Below are positions 42,505 through 51,720 of a stretch of 64,000 nt of DNA, piece after piece. Source of the DNA: an uncultured Eubacteriales bacterium (lineage in GTDB: Bacteria > Bacillota > Clostridia > Oscillospirales > CAG-272); the NCBI GenBank assembly GCA_900542425.1, contig UQNQ01000007.1, forward strand, positions 11,370-75,369. Direction: 5' to 3'. The translations under genes were made by a program, and so were the position numbers. The notes under the pieces were generated by a model, which did not search any database, was not told where the DNA came from, and saw only the letters and a program-made list of their open reading frames with translations. The number at the start of each line of letters is the position of its first letter. The stretch's first letter is position 1.

Positions 42505-42762
42505 TTACTGCTGATATTTATTTCTCGCTTCCGTTACCTTCTGGGCATCGGCAACTTCCGTCGGATACCATCCGCGGTTGCTCATTTCACGGAAAAGTTC
42601 AAACTGAATGTCATGTTCCTCTGTGAGAATCTGCATCACCGTGCCGCGAAGCTCAGGAGAAGCGGATTCGTTGGCAAACGTATTGTAATGGTCGCTGATA
42701 TACTTTTGAGAATTCAGCGCATCTGTAAGTCTGTCTTTATCGGAAAAAGAAGGTTGTATCAT
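42505..42762 (-). CDS. CotF-like spore coat protein
   Basis: The 85-residue helical protein has the coat F-type ferritin-like pattern (about 5-60): KDRLTDALNSQKYISDHYNTFANE is followed by LRGTVMQILTEEHDIQFELF, in which the E-x-x-H-like acid/histidine region sits in the second helix. Proteins of this type occur in the spore coat. It forms a pair with the next upstream gene, 13 bases away. The C-terminus carries RGWYPTEVADAQKV, usual for the group. Confidence 0.8.
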   Translation of the reverse strand: MIQPSFSDKDRLTDALNSQKYISDHYNTFANESASPELRGTVMQILTEEHDIQFELFREMSNRGWYPTEVADAQKVTEARNKYQQ

Positions 42763-42775
42763 TTTTATTTCCTCC

Positions 42776-42964
42776 TTATTTTGTCAAATAGCAGAAAAGC
42801 GATTGATAATGATTCTCATGCTTTGCTGCGATCTGTTCATATTTCTGTTTCAGCACTGTGTCATTCGTGCTTTCGGCATATTCTGTATATTTATTGATAA
42901 GATTTTGCTCAAGATTCAGCTGATCCTGAATCGTTCCGAGTTCTTTGGATGTGATAACCGGCAT
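42776..42964 (-). CDS. Small CotF/ferritin-like spore coat protein
   Basis: This 62-residue protein has two helices (about 8-30 and 38-55) with KELGTIQDQLNLEQNLINKY and LKQKYEQIAAKHENHYQSL, matching the partner half often encoded next to coat F-like proteins. AAGGAGC lies upstream of the ATG. The gene probably forms an operon with the downstream 85-residue gene. The 250 bases upstream are AT-rich and hold no recognised gene. Confidence 0.75.
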   Translation of the reverse strand: MPVITSKELGTIQDQLNLEQNLINKYTEYAESTNDTVLKQKYEQIAAKHENHYQSLFCYLTK

Positions 42965-43211
42965 TTTTATTTGCTCCTTTTTTTGTTTTCGGACTTTTAC
43001 GTCCTATATTAGTCTGCGTCCGTTATGACCTTTTTATTTGTCACAAATATTTGAAGCGACTGACATTTTTTCATGTTTGAAAACAAAAAAGCAATCGGAA
43101 TTTCAAATCAAACGAAAGTGTTATTTGCTTTCTTCTTTACCGGATTCTTTTATGATTTCAAAATATTTTTTATCCATTTTTTGAGGGCACATCGTTTTTC
43201 TGAATTTGATA

Positions 43212-44162
43212 TCATTGGCTGTCTTTTGGCTTTGTTTTTTTCTTTTTCTCTCGGGGCTCGATGGAAACGTCTGATACTCCCTCTTTGAACCCTTCGCCAA
43301 TGGTTTCCGTCGCTTCTCCTAAAATCATAAATGCAGAAGGATCAATTGAGCGTACCAATGTCTTAAGGGAATAAAGTTCATTTTTCTTTACCACACATAA
43401 AATAATTTTTCTGTTTTCTTTTGTATACCATCCCATTCCGTCGATCATGGTTACCCCTCGTTCAAGCTCTTCCGTCAAAGCGTCCGCAACCTTGGCATAA
43501 GAGTCCGAAAAAATATACGCGAGTCGTGTCCGCTCAAATCCGCCGTTTACAAATTCCAATGCGGCAGAAGACATAAAAATCGCGAGGAAAGAAAAGAAAA
43601 TAGAAACATAGCTTCCCGATATGATCGACGAAAAAATAACAACCGCCGCATCAATGACAAGAATCAGTTTTGCAGTTGGGAGTCCTGCGAATTTCAGCTT
43701 AATTAAAAGCGCTGCAAGATCGGAGCCTCCGGTCGTATAACCCCTTGCAAACATAAGACCAACGGCGGCTCCGACAACGATTCCGCCGAAAATGGCATAC
43801 AGCAGTGAATTTTCCTCCGGATTAGGAAAAGCCGGTGAAAAAATTTCCAGCAATGCGGTAAGATCGACAAAAACCGAGGAAACGACAATACCGATGATTC
43901 CTTTGATGCTTGCCCGGAAGCCATAAAAACGCATAAACAGCAGTACCAGCGGCACATTGATCACAAGGATCATGGTACCGGTTGGTAATCCATACAGCAA
44001 ATTTAACACTGTCGCAAGACCGCCGGCGCCTCCGATAAAAATGCCTCCCGGGATAAGGAACATATTGTAAGCCATGCCGAAAAGAAAACCGCTGACAAGA
44101 AGGAAACCTGCATCGGTAAGTATTTCTTTTCTTTTTTTTCGTTGATTCATTTTTTTCATCAT
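43212..44162 (-). CDS. YitT family membrane protein
   Basis: With the ATG at 44162 (AAAGGAGA upstream) the protein has 316 residues. Five or six membrane helices (about 15-195) contain GGIFIGGAGGLATVLNLLYG and MFARGYTTGGSDLAALLI, both typical of YitT proteins. The C-terminal cytoplasmic DUF2179 domain (about 205-295) includes ERGVTMIDGMGWYTKENRKI. The substrate or role is unknown; several paralogues are usual in Firmicutes. It lies divergently from spoVB. Confidence 0.9.
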   Translation of the reverse strand: MMKKMNQRKKRKEILTDAGFLLVSGFLFGMAYNMFLIPGGIFIGGAGGLATVLNLLYGLPTGTMILVINVPLVLLFMRFYGFRASIKGIIGIVVSSVFVDLTALLEIFSPAFPNPEENSLLYAIFGGIVVGAAVGLMFARGYTTGGSDLAALLIKLKFAGLPTAKLILVIDAAVVIFSSIISGSYVSIFFSFLAIFMSSAALEFVNGGFERTRLAYIFSDSYAKVADALTEELERGVTMIDGMGWYTKENRKIILCVVKKNELYSLKTLVRSIDPSAFMILGEATETIGEGFKEGVSDVSIEPREKKKKTKPKDSQ

Positions 44163-44374
44163 GAATTCTCCTTTGTAATAGTATAACCAAACAGCGAATA
44201 TATTTGATAACAAATATATAATTTTCATCAAAAACGATTCAGCGGTGCGTCTCTTTTGTCATTTTATGAAGGCATTCTTTCTTTTGATTAAGCATAGGAC
44301 AATCAAACTTCACATAAAAATCACAGACACCGCACAGAAATTCCGCAACTGTATCCGGAAGAATCAGGAGCTGC

Positions 44375-45958
44375 ATGAAACGATTAAAACGATTTTTTGT
44401 AAATGCATTGATCCTCGGCGGGACTACTATTTTTATGAGGAGTATCTCTGTTGTTTTCAGTGCATATGTATCGGGAAAAATTGGCGCTGAGGGAATGGGG
44501 CTTTTCTCTCTGATTTCAAGCGTATATATGTTCGCCGTCACGCTTGCGACCTCCGGCATCAGCCTTGCCGTAACAAGACTGATTTCGGAAGAAATAGGAA
44601 AGGGCAACGGTAAAGGTGCCGTTCAGGCAATCAAACATTGTGCGGGCTATGCTTTTATTTTTGGATGCTCAGCATCCGTTCTCCTTTTTTTCGGCGCAGA
44701 CTTTATTTCGAGTCATATTTTACGTGATGCAAGAACCTATCTTTCTCTTCGTGTTCTTGCAGTAACGCTTCCTTTTATCGCGCTTTCCAATGTCCTCGGC
44801 GGTTATTTCAATGCGGTAAGACGCGTATATAAAAGTGCATCTGCAAGCATTGCGGAACAATTTGTCAAAATTTTCATCACCGTGTGTTTGCTTATGGCGA
44901 TTGCCCCCCGCGGAACAGAATACGCATGTCTTGCGCTCGTTGTAGGAACCGCCGTTTCTGAAGCACTTTCGTTCTTTTATCTCCTTATCTTTTATTTGAT
45001 GGATAAAAAGAAGCATATTCGGGCAGAAGAAGGCACCACATATCCGGATATGAGAAAAAGGATGCTTTCCATCTCTCTTCCCATTGCGCTTTCTTCCTAT
45101 CTGCGCTCCGGACTTGTTACCATTGAACATATTCTGATTCCGATCGGGCTGCGGCGTCACGGATCCGATTACCAAACCGCTCTTGCCTCTTACGGTACCA
45201 TTCACGGAATGGTATTTCCTCTGATTCTGTTTCCGTCTGCCGTTTGTTCGACCTTTGCCGGACTGATTGTCCCTGAACTTTCCGAGCTTGCGGCAAAATA
45301 CGGAAATATCTACGGCAATAAACATATTTGCTATATTGTACGGAGAGCGCTGTGCTTTGCCCTTTTATTCGGTATCGGGACGGCGGGAATTTTCCTTTGT
45401 TTCGCAAAGCCCTTGGGACTTCTCGTCTACGGAAGCGAAGAAGCGGCAAAATATATCGGTATTTTTGCCTCTCTGATTCCCGTTATGTATCTTGATACGA
45501 CAGTGGATGGGATGCTCAAAGGACTCGGTCAGCAATTTAACTCTATGATCTATAATATCATTGACGCATCGATGAGTGTCCTCCTTGTATGGACGCTAAT
45601 GCCGAAGCTTGGGATTTACGGTTATGTAATCTGTGTTTTTTTAACGGAACTTGTTAACCTTGCTTTTAGCCTGAACCGCCTGCTTACCGTCACAGGAGTA
45701 AAAATTCCGATTTTCCGCGCGGTACTCTCTCCTGTTGTCTGCATCATCGGCGCCACTTCCCTTTGCATGCTTACCATGAGAATCACCCTGCCGTCCTCTG
45801 TCAGTTATTTAGCTGTCACGATTATTGGCATTCTTCTTACACTTATCTTTTATATTCTCCTGCTCAGAACCACACAGGGACTTTCCGGAGAAGATGTCGC
45901 ATGGGTACGCAGCATTTTGAAAGACCCAAAGCCGGATTCCTCTATTCGTAATGTATAG
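44375..45958 (+). CDS. SpoVB/MurJ-like flippase of the polysaccharide transporter family
   Basis: The 527-residue protein has about 14 membrane helices. Its N-terminus FVNALILGGTTIFMRSIS and the following SGKIGAEGMGLFSLISSVYM match stage V sporulation protein B and related oligosaccharide flippases. SpoVB in Bacillus is needed for spore cortex synthesis, presumably moving lipid-linked precursors; the family also includes MurJ, so the substrate is open. AGGAG precedes the ATG. Two terminators follow the gene. Confidence 0.87.
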   Translation: MKRLKRFFVNALILGGTTIFMRSISVVFSAYVSGKIGAEGMGLFSLISSVYMFAVTLATSGISLAVTRLISEEIGKGNGKGAVQAIKHCAGYAFIFGCSASVLLFFGADFISSHILRDARTYLSLRVLAVTLPFIALSNVLGGYFNAVRRVYKSASASIAEQFVKIFITVCLLMAIAPRGTEYACLALVVGTAVSEALSFFYLLIFYLMDKKKHIRAEEGTTYPDMRKRMLSISLPIALSSYLRSGLVTIEHILIPIGLRRHGSDYQTALASYGTIHGMVFPLILFPSAVCSTFAGLIVPELSELAAKYGNIYGNKHICYIVRRALCFALLFGIGTAGIFLCFAKPLGLLVYGSEEAAKYIGIFASLIPVMYLDTTVDGMLKGLGQQFNSMIYNIIDASMSVLLVWTLMPKLGIYGYVICVFLTELVNLAFSLNRLLTVTGVKIPIFRAVLSPVVCIIGATSLCMLTMRITLPSSVSYLAVTIIGILLTLIFYILLLRTTQGLSGEDVAWVRSILKDPKPDSSIRNV

Positions 45959-45963
45959 GAGAA

Positions 45964-45987
45964 TATCCGCCGGAGAACTTGGCGGAT
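45964..45987 (+). terminator. Terminator after the SpoVB-like gene
   Basis: ATCCGCC and GGCGGAT with a 9-base loop directly after the stop, followed by a T-rich stretch (GTTCTTCTCTT). Confidence 0.65.
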
Positions 45988-46001
45988 GTTCTTCTCTTGC
46001 A

Positions 46002-46037
46002 AAAAACAAGTGATTTGCATTGCAAATCACTTGTTTT
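46002..46037. terminator. Bidirectional terminator between convergent genes
   Basis: An almost perfect palindrome of about 18 bp per arm (AAAACAAGTGATTTGCA and its complement) with T runs on both sides. It separates the SpoVB-like (plus) and esterase (minus) genes. Confidence 0.92.
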
Positions 46038-46059
46038 TATCTATGAACAAAACTTCACC

Positions 46060-47700
46060 TTATCCATTTGCTTTTGATTGACTGAGAAGCCACTCAATCA
46101 AGCCGTTTTCTGAAAACGCCTGTGTCCATATGCTGTGACCGAGTCCGGGATAGTAAGTTGTCTTTATTTTTGTTCCTCCTGCCTCGTGAATCGCCTTTTC
46201 CATATCTTTTGTTCCGCTGACAGGTACTGTAGGATCCGCCTCTCCGTGCATCGCCCAAATCGCGATTTCAGTAAGCTCATCCGCCATAGAAGGAATGCCC
46301 GCTCCACAGACGGGAATTGCCGCTGCAAAAAGCTCAGGATTGCGGGCAAGGATTTCCCATGTTCCGTATCCTCCCATCGAAATTCCCGCAACATATACAC
46401 GGTCTTCATCAATTTTTTCCTCGGCGATGATTTCTTTTAAAAGTTCGGTTGCCGCCGCAAGAGAAAGCGTGGGTTTTTCTGTAAGCTCACGCGAGCCGGT
46501 ATTCCATACCTTTCCAACAGGAACCCAATTTAAAGACGCCGGATCTGCCGGACATTGCGGTGCCAAGATGACGCAGTTGTCTGCCGCAACAAGCTTATCC
46601 AACAATGCGTTCGGTCCGCCGAGCACTCTTATCTGCTGAGAATTGTCCGTTCCGCACTCGCCATAGCCATGCAGGAAAAGAAGGATGGGATATTCCTTGG
46701 CTGCATCCGCATCATAATCCGAAGGATAATATGCGCGGTAAGGCAAAGTAACGCTTTCCCCCGATTCCGGATCGGTATAGCTGTAATTTGCATACTTCAT
46801 GCTGTCAACGCCGGAAACCGAAACATCTGCATCCTTTGCGTAATCATAAAGTTTGACCTCATCGATTATGCCGACAAATTGTCCATCCACGCCATTATAA
46901 CCCATCAGCAAATCATAACCCGGAGAAGAAGTTTCGATTGCTGCTCCTTGGCACTGAAAAACATCGTCAATATAAAACGATATCGTGTTGGTCTCTCCGT
47001 TTTGAATTGCCGTCGCTTTATGCCAAGCCGTATCGGCACCGGTTTCCGACATCATATTATAAGTGCCGGTTCCGCCGTTTCCGGTTACACCAAGAGCGAT
47101 TTTCTGAGAACTCGGGTTAATCCAAAAGCCAACATACTTGTATGCATCGTCACTGATAAGTAAGCCCTTCTGAATCATACACGGCCAGTTGGAGCCGGCT
47201 TGCGTTCCTGACCATTTGAACCAGATTTCTAGCGTAAAGCTATCGTTTGCCGAAAAATTAAGCTCCTCTGCATCCTTGACTACGACATGCTGCCCAAGTC
47301 CGGTGAACTGCAAGCCTTTATAGGTATGCCCTTCTGTAATTACCGGATTTCCGACAATTGTTCCGTCATGTCCGTTGCCTGTGACATCCAGAACGACACC
47401 GTCCTCAATGCTGTCAAATGCCCAATAAGCAATCAGTCCCTCTTCTTCTTCATACGTATAGGTAGGTTCCTGCGGATCTTCCGGCTTTGTAGTTTCCGTT
47501 GCCTCCGTCGTTTCCGTTGTCTCTGTTGTCTCTGTTGTCTCTGTTGTATTCGATTCTTTGGTATCCACGGTTGAATCCTCCGTCGCATTTGTTGATTCGG
47601 TCGTGCTCGAGCTTTCCGTTTGACCGGGGTCGCCTCCGCAGCCGGAAAAAATCCCGGCAAGCATCAGCAATGCTAACAATAAAGCAGCTGTTTTTTTCAT
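46060..47700 (-). CDS. LamG-esterase lipoprotein (alpha/beta hydrolase)
   Basis: The 546-residue protein has a lipoprotein signal (about 1-21, GIFSGCGG) and an Asn/Thr/Glu-rich linker with tandem Glu-Thr-Thr repeats (about 28-78). A laminin-G/concanavalin-like domain (about 85-290, EGLIAYWAFDS and IDEVKLYDYAKDA) precedes a feruloyl-esterase/PHB-depolymerase-like hydrolase (about 310-540). The nucleophile is in GISMGG (about 440), the acid in HGEADPTVPV and the histidine in GLGHSIWT. It probably cleaves ester bonds in plant or host polysaccharide while the LamG domain binds substrate (inference). The linker coding DNA carries a 9-base repeat. Confidence 0.88.
   Translation of the reverse strand: MKKTAALLLALLMLAGIFSGCGGDPGQTESSSTTESTNATEDSTVDTKESNTTETTETTETTETTEATETTKPEDPQEPTYTYEEEEGLIAYWAFDSIEDGVVLDVTGNGHDGTIVGNPVITEGHTYKGLQFTGLGQHVVVKDAEELNFSANDSFTLEIWFKWSGTQAGSNWPCMIQKGLLISDDAYKYVGFWINPSSQKIALGVTGNGGTGTYNMMSETGADTAWHKATAIQNGETNTISFYIDDVFQCQGAAIETSSPGYDLLMGYNGVDGQFVGIIDEVKLYDYAKDADVSVSGVDSMKYANYSYTDPESGESVTLPYRAYYPSDYDADAAKEYPILLFLHGYGECGTDNSQQIRVLGGPNALLDKLVAADNCVILAPQCPADPASLNWVPVGKVWNTGSRELTEKPTLSLAAATELLKEIIAEEKIDEDRVYVAGISMGGYGTWEILARNPELFAAAIPVCGAGIPSMADELTEIAIWAMHGEADPTVPVSGTKDMEKAIHEAGGTKIKTTYYPGLGHSIWTQAFSENGLIEWLLSQSKANG
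47521..47547. repeat. Three perfect tandem copies of a 9-base repeat in the esterase linker
   Basis: CTCTGTTGT occurs three times at 47521, 47530 and 47539, flanked by diverged copies from about 47490. It encodes Glu-Thr-Thr on the minus strand and could change copy number by slippage without shifting the frame. Confidence 0.9.
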
Positions 47701-48163
47701 AGATTGCTCCTTTCTGATTGCTTTTACGCTTCACTCTGCCAGTTTTCAGCGTAACGGACAAAAATTGCTGCATCCGTAAAACAAGAGATTTCTGATATTT
47801 GCACAAAAACATTCCCTTTTATATCAACAACATCGATAGCAGAAAATCATACAATCCGGTTTTCATGCGCATTTTTGTAAATAGAATGAAGCACTTATAT
47901 ACAGATTCTTGTTTTATTTTCATTATTTTATCACAAAAAATCAATATCTACAAGCATCTGATGTTGTCACAATACACAAACAGAAGTTGTCATTCCACAC
48001 ACAATAAAACCACGAACATCGTTTTTCCCGTTTATCCTCAAATTTGACGTCAATTTCCGTATCAAAGCCAAAAAACAGCAGCAGGATTTTGAAAGAACGT
48101 ATGACGTGATTTATTATATGGCTTTCTTGGAAAAGCAGCTACAGAGTTCTGAAAATAAAAACT
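47701..48163. other. AT-rich intergenic stretch with a possible decayed plus-strand frame
   Basis: No gene is called in this roughly 500-base gap between the esterase and metalloprotease genes. On the plus strand one frame is open from about 47960 to 48170 without a good start or ribosome site; it includes a segment reading FDVNFRIKAKKQQQDFER. It could be the remnant of a degraded gene. Evidence is weak. Confidence 0.2.
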
Positions 48164-48193
48164 GGGGGAACAGGCATTCTGCCTGCTCCCCCG
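48164..48193 (-). terminator. Intrinsic terminator after the metalloprotease gene
   Basis: A 13-bp GC-rich stem with one mismatch (GGGGGAACAGGCA arm) and a 3-base loop, followed on the minus strand by AGTTTTTATTTT. The plus strand also has a short T run. Confidence 0.9.
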
Positions 48194-48247
48194 ATTTTTG
48201 CGGTATATCTTATATCATAGTTTACCGTTTCTTATTTGCAGAGTCAA

Positions 48248-50410
48248 TCAGTTTTTAACCCACTTTGCGTAAAGGGAAAAATCCTCCGTTCCTTTTTCGA
48301 TAACGGTATCCATATCATATGGCTTCGTGAAAGCCTCATCATAATACCAGCCTTCCAGCGTATAGCCAGGTTTTTTATTGGAAATGCTTCTCAGCCATCC
48401 GGCAGGAATGGAAAGAGTTTCTCCGAAATTCACCTTAACTTCATAGCTGTTTGCACCGATATCGGAATATAGTGCAACTTTGACATACGTGATTTCCTGC
48501 GGCGCAGAAGAAGTGGGCGTATCTCCCGTTGCCTCTGCATATCCGTTATCACTGTTTACGAATACCTTATAATAATATCTTGTTTCCGTAGCCAGTCCGT
48601 CAAACTTCGCCGTAAAGGTTCCGTCTTCATTGACAGTTGCGGTTTTGGTCACAACGTTCTCCGTGAAGTTCGCATCAGTAGCAAGCATAATGCTATACTC
48701 TGAAATGACAGCTTGATTAAGAGCCAGAACTGTTCCTTGAACGGTAATCGAATTATAAGTTTTCTCACTATAGGTAGCGGAAAGTACCGGTGCATAATCT
48801 TTGGTTCCCGTCGTAATCTTAATGGTCATTTCCTGTCCCGGCTCACTTAACACTTCGATCTTCAAATTATAATTTTCTTTGCCTTCCCATGAGCTTGGAT
48901 AAGAATTCAAAGACTGAGTCCCGTTGGTTGCGGAACGAAAATCCCCGGAGTTGAAAATCGCTGTTTCTATATCATCACTGAGGTAATAGAACGGATCTGT
49001 AGGGTTGGTTGTTGACATCAGCTGCCCGGAAGCATCATATGCATCTCTGAAAAGCGGAACAATACCCGGATCATAACGTTTTCCTGTCGAAGCATCCGCG
49101 TAAGAGGACGACGCCATACCGGAAGCAAAATATCTTCTGTTGATTGCCTCGTCAATATGCCAAACCATAATGCCGCCCTCAGAAGAACCGCTTGTGAGAT
49201 TCTTCTCAAATCCTTCTTTCAGACGGATTTCAATTAGATAATATTCATCCGGATCCGGTGTGTTGACACGCAAAACCGTATATTTGTCTGTACAGGTCGA
49301 ATAAATGGTATAAACACCATCCTCAACAACATGCTCCTCAGCCCAACCGAGATAGATTCTCTGATAAGGATCCAGATAAGTCGGCGTCGCTCCGGAACCG
49401 GAATTGTTACCGCTGCTTTGGAGAGAGAAATAATACGCTCTCGGCCAGCCGGAAATAGTTCCGCCGGTTGCATTGACATTTCGGTCATATAGGTCTTCTG
49501 CCCCGAGATTGTGAGCCAGCTCATGTACAGGAACCCCGATCGGAAGGATAATGCCTACCGTTTTATACTCACCGACATTCGATACCTTCGAGAACGAAAC
49601 CCCGTCGAGATATGCATTCAGTCCCTGTGAGGTACCCCATACTTCAAAGTAAAAACGCGGATACGCCGAATTTCCGCCGCTCTTCCCGCTGCTGCTGGAA
49701 GCATCGGCACCCGAATTCAAAATGACAACGCCGAGCTCCATCTCATCGATTTTGCCGTTGCCGTTCTTATCCAACTTGGAAAAATCAATATACGGATCAC
49801 ATGCACTGAAAATTTTCGTGATGGTTCCCTGCGCGTCACCGGAAGCACTCGGATGCGGAATATCCAGCGTTACCTCGATCATTCCGTTAGGAACAGGAGA
49901 ATTCTCGGGCATCACGTCAAACTCAATCGGTACAAAATGAAAAGCACCCATCGAAAGCTCATCATAATAGTTTGTCAGCGAATATCCGTCTCCGAAATAT
50001 TGTTCATAATGTTCCGTAAGCGTTGAACCCGCCCATTGCTCACCGTAATAATCCTTTGTCTTGTCGCTGTAAAGCTTATCGGGATCGTTTTCATCCCAGT
50101 CATTGATGCCGTTTCCGTTGGCGTCAAAATTCGCAAGAATAACCAGAAGCGGAATTTCCGTGACCTCCGTTACCGGTGACGCTTCAATCTTAATGGCGTT
50201 TTTGATTTCATCAAGAGGAAGTTCCGTTTGCCCTGTCGTTGTTTCTCCCGGTATCGGTGTCCCGGACGTTGTTTCACCGGAGGTTGTTTCGCCGGAAGTG
50301 GTTTCCGCCGAAGAACTTTCTGTCGGTCCCGTTTTCCCACAGGCACAAACGGTAACCAACATCGCCGCGCACAGCAGCGCAGCAAACAATTGTTTTAAAT
50401 TTTTACCCAT
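48248..50410 (-). CDS. Secreted M6-like zinc metalloprotease lipoprotein with fibronectin-like and InlB-type repeat domains
   Basis: With the ATG at 50410 (AAAGGTG upstream) the protein has 720 residues. A lipoprotein signal (about 1-23, VTVCACGK) leads to a Thr/Glu/Gly linker (about 24-50) and a protease domain (about 60-470) with the zinc motif HELAHNLGAEDLYD (about 290-303). Two calcium-loop-like stretches, NGNGINDWDEND and DKNGNGKIDEMELG, lie before it. A fibronectin-like domain (about 545-640) and an InlB B/Listeria-Bacteroides repeat (about 655-720, GYTLEGWYYDEAFTKPYD) follow. M6 proteases degrade host or environmental proteins. It has a consensus promoter and is divergent from another protease. 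Confidence 0.9.
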   Translation of the reverse strand: MGKNLKQLFAALLCAAMLVTVCACGKTGPTESSSAETTSGETTSGETTSGTPIPGETTTGQTELPLDEIKNAIKIEASPVTEVTEIPLLVILANFDANGNGINDWDENDPDKLYSDKTKDYYGEQWAGSTLTEHYEQYFGDGYSLTNYYDELSMGAFHFVPIEFDVMPENSPVPNGMIEVTLDIPHPSASGDAQGTITKIFSACDPYIDFSKLDKNGNGKIDEMELGVVILNSGADASSSSGKSGGNSAYPRFYFEVWGTSQGLNAYLDGVSFSKVSNVGEYKTVGIILPIGVPVHELAHNLGAEDLYDRNVNATGGTISGWPRAYYFSLQSSGNNSGSGATPTYLDPYQRIYLGWAEEHVVEDGVYTIYSTCTDKYTVLRVNTPDPDEYYLIEIRLKEGFEKNLTSGSSEGGIMVWHIDEAINRRYFASGMASSSYADASTGKRYDPGIVPLFRDAYDASGQLMSTTNPTDPFYYLSDDIETAIFNSGDFRSATNGTQSLNSYPSSWEGKENYNLKIEVLSEPGQEMTIKITTGTKDYAPVLSATYSEKTYNSITVQGTVLALNQAVISEYSIMLATDANFTENVVTKTATVNEDGTFTAKFDGLATETRYYYKVFVNSDNGYAEATGDTPTSSAPQEITYVKVALYSDIGANSYEVKVNFGETLSIPAGWLRSISNKKPGYTLEGWYYDEAFTKPYDMDTVIEKGTEDFSLYAKWVKN

Positions 50411-50444
50411 TGATTTCACCTTTCCATTCAGAAAATATGCACAA

Positions 50445-50473
50445 ATTATAGCACGACATGCCGCTATTGTCAA
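50445..50473 (-). promoter_or_regulatory. Consensus SigA promoter of the metalloprotease gene
   Basis: TTGACA (50468-50473), exactly 17 bases, TATAAT (50445-50450) on the minus strand: both boxes perfect. Confidence 0.9.
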
Positions 50474-50507
50474 GCAACATGAATAAACATTCATTCAAAA
50501 AAATATC

Positions 50508-50536
50508 TTTACAAGTTTACTAATATATGGTATCAT
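50508..50536 (+). promoter_or_regulatory. SigA-type promoter of the trypsin-like protease gene
   Basis: TTTACA (50508-50513), 17 bases, TATCAT (50531-50536): each box one base from consensus. It lies 34 bases from the divergent metalloprotease promoter, leaving room for a shared regulator site. Confidence 0.65.
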
Positions 50537-50585
50537 AATAATATCAAAACCATATTTTATTATATTAGGAAGTCTGGTATATTTC

Positions 50586-51710
50586 ATGGCATATGATTTT
50601 CCAGAACGCGGGACACAAGCCAAAGCTTTGAAGATTCAGAAAAACAAAACATCAAACACAAAAAGGAGTGTAAGCGATGAAAAAACAATCAAGCAAATTT
50701 TCTCTTCCCTTCTCTGCGTATGTTTTCTTGTTGTGTTTTCTTTTTCCGTCGGCGCGGCGGAAGCGCTCTCAGAGGTTATTGCAAGCCTTGACACCGCCGA
50801 AAAATATGATATAATTGAATATGATTATGTCACGGGAACCAAACGCGTCATCCCATGGGAAAGTATTCCGGATTACAGCAGTACCACCTCCACCACCTAC
50901 GAGCTTGCCGCCATGGCCTCAGAGCTGCCTAAACTTGCCCAGATGAGGGCGGCGCAAGCGGGAGCCTCGGTATCTCCGTTCTCCGTTATCGATCCCGACG
51001 GACCTTATACCCTGACGCCTCCCAGAACGGGCAACACCTATAATGTACCCTATTCTGGTGTAGTGTATCTCATGTTAGGGATCACACTCAGTAGCGGATC
51101 ACAGCATCACACTTTCAGTCGCGCCACAGGCTTCATGGTCGCACCGGACGTAATGGTGACCGCCGGACACGCGTTTGTCGATGAGGAACATGAAATAACA
51201 GAGGTTCGTATCTACCCCTATTATCATAGCTCTGTGCAGCCAAGCATCAATTATGGTTATTACATCTATCCCGAAAGATGGGTCTGCGCCGATTATGCAG
51301 ATAATGTCGGCACCAGTGAGGCAGATAATCACGACTGGTGCGTCGTAAAGCTGAAGGAGCCGCTGCCCGATGCGTTTTATTTTCCCTGTACCTATGAATT
51401 GCTCAGCTATACCACACATCCGGTATTCGTCTCCGGCTATCCCACCTGCACTGATGTTACTTGCACAATAGAAAACTGTATGAATCAGGATTTTCATCAA
51501 GTGACAAGTGAAGGGTATGCGACGCAGGTAAGCCCGTATCTTCTACGCTATGACAACAATACATACGGAGGCAACAGCGGCAGCCCGGTCTATCTGCCAA
51601 GCTATGTCTGCGTGGGCATCCACTCAAAAGGCGGGATCACCTACAACCAAGGAGTTAAAATCACAGAGGATATCTATAACGTCATTTCTTACTATATCAA
51701 TTTAGATTAA
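50586..51710 (+). CDS. Secreted trypsin-like (V8/glutamyl endopeptidase type) serine protease; start is in doubt
   Basis: The frame has 374 residues. The triad is visible as TAGHAF (His near 194), HDWCVVKL (Asp near 249) and YGGNSGSPV (Ser near 331). This fold is typical of secreted glutamyl endopeptidases. The first ATG (50586) has no ribosome site and would place 40 polar residues before the signal peptide. A strong AAAAGGAGTG site and an ATG occur at 50677, but that ATG is one base out of frame: with seven instead of six A after it, translation would start MKKTIKQIFSSLLC, a textbook signal peptide. So either a one-base deletion, slippage at the A run or a sequencing error is present. The gene is followed after 10 bases by a lipoprotein gene. 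Confidence 0.8.
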   Translation: MAYDFPERGTQAKALKIQKNKTSNTKRSVSDEKTIKQIFSSLLCVCFLVVFSFSVGAAEALSEVIASLDTAEKYDIIEYDYVTGTKRVIPWESIPDYSSTTSTTYELAAMASELPKLAQMRAAQAGASVSPFSVIDPDGPYTLTPPRTGNTYNVPYSGVVYLMLGITLSSGSQHHTFSRATGFMVAPDVMVTAGHAFVDEEHEITEVRIYPYYHSSVQPSINYGYYIYPERWVCADYADNVGTSEADNHDWCVVKLKEPLPDAFYFPCTYELLSYTTHPVFVSGYPTCTDVTCTIENCMNQDFHQVTSEGYATQVSPYLLRYDNNTYGGNSGSPVYLPSYVCVGIHSKGGITYNQGVKITEDIYNVISYYINLD

Positions 51711-51720
51711 GGAGGCCGTT

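Noticed and set aside
42361..42897. 178-codon plus-strand frame across the coat-protein genes
   Set aside because: It crosses a strong bidirectional terminator and is antisense to two CotF-like genes with good ribosome sites.
44720..45325. 201-codon minus-strand frame inside the SpoVB-like gene
   Set aside because: Basic, low-hydrophobicity translation with no start signal, antisense to a clear 14-helix transporter.
47521..47547. CRISPR-like repetition
   Set aside because: The units are 9 bases in tandem, in frame and coding; there are no spacers.
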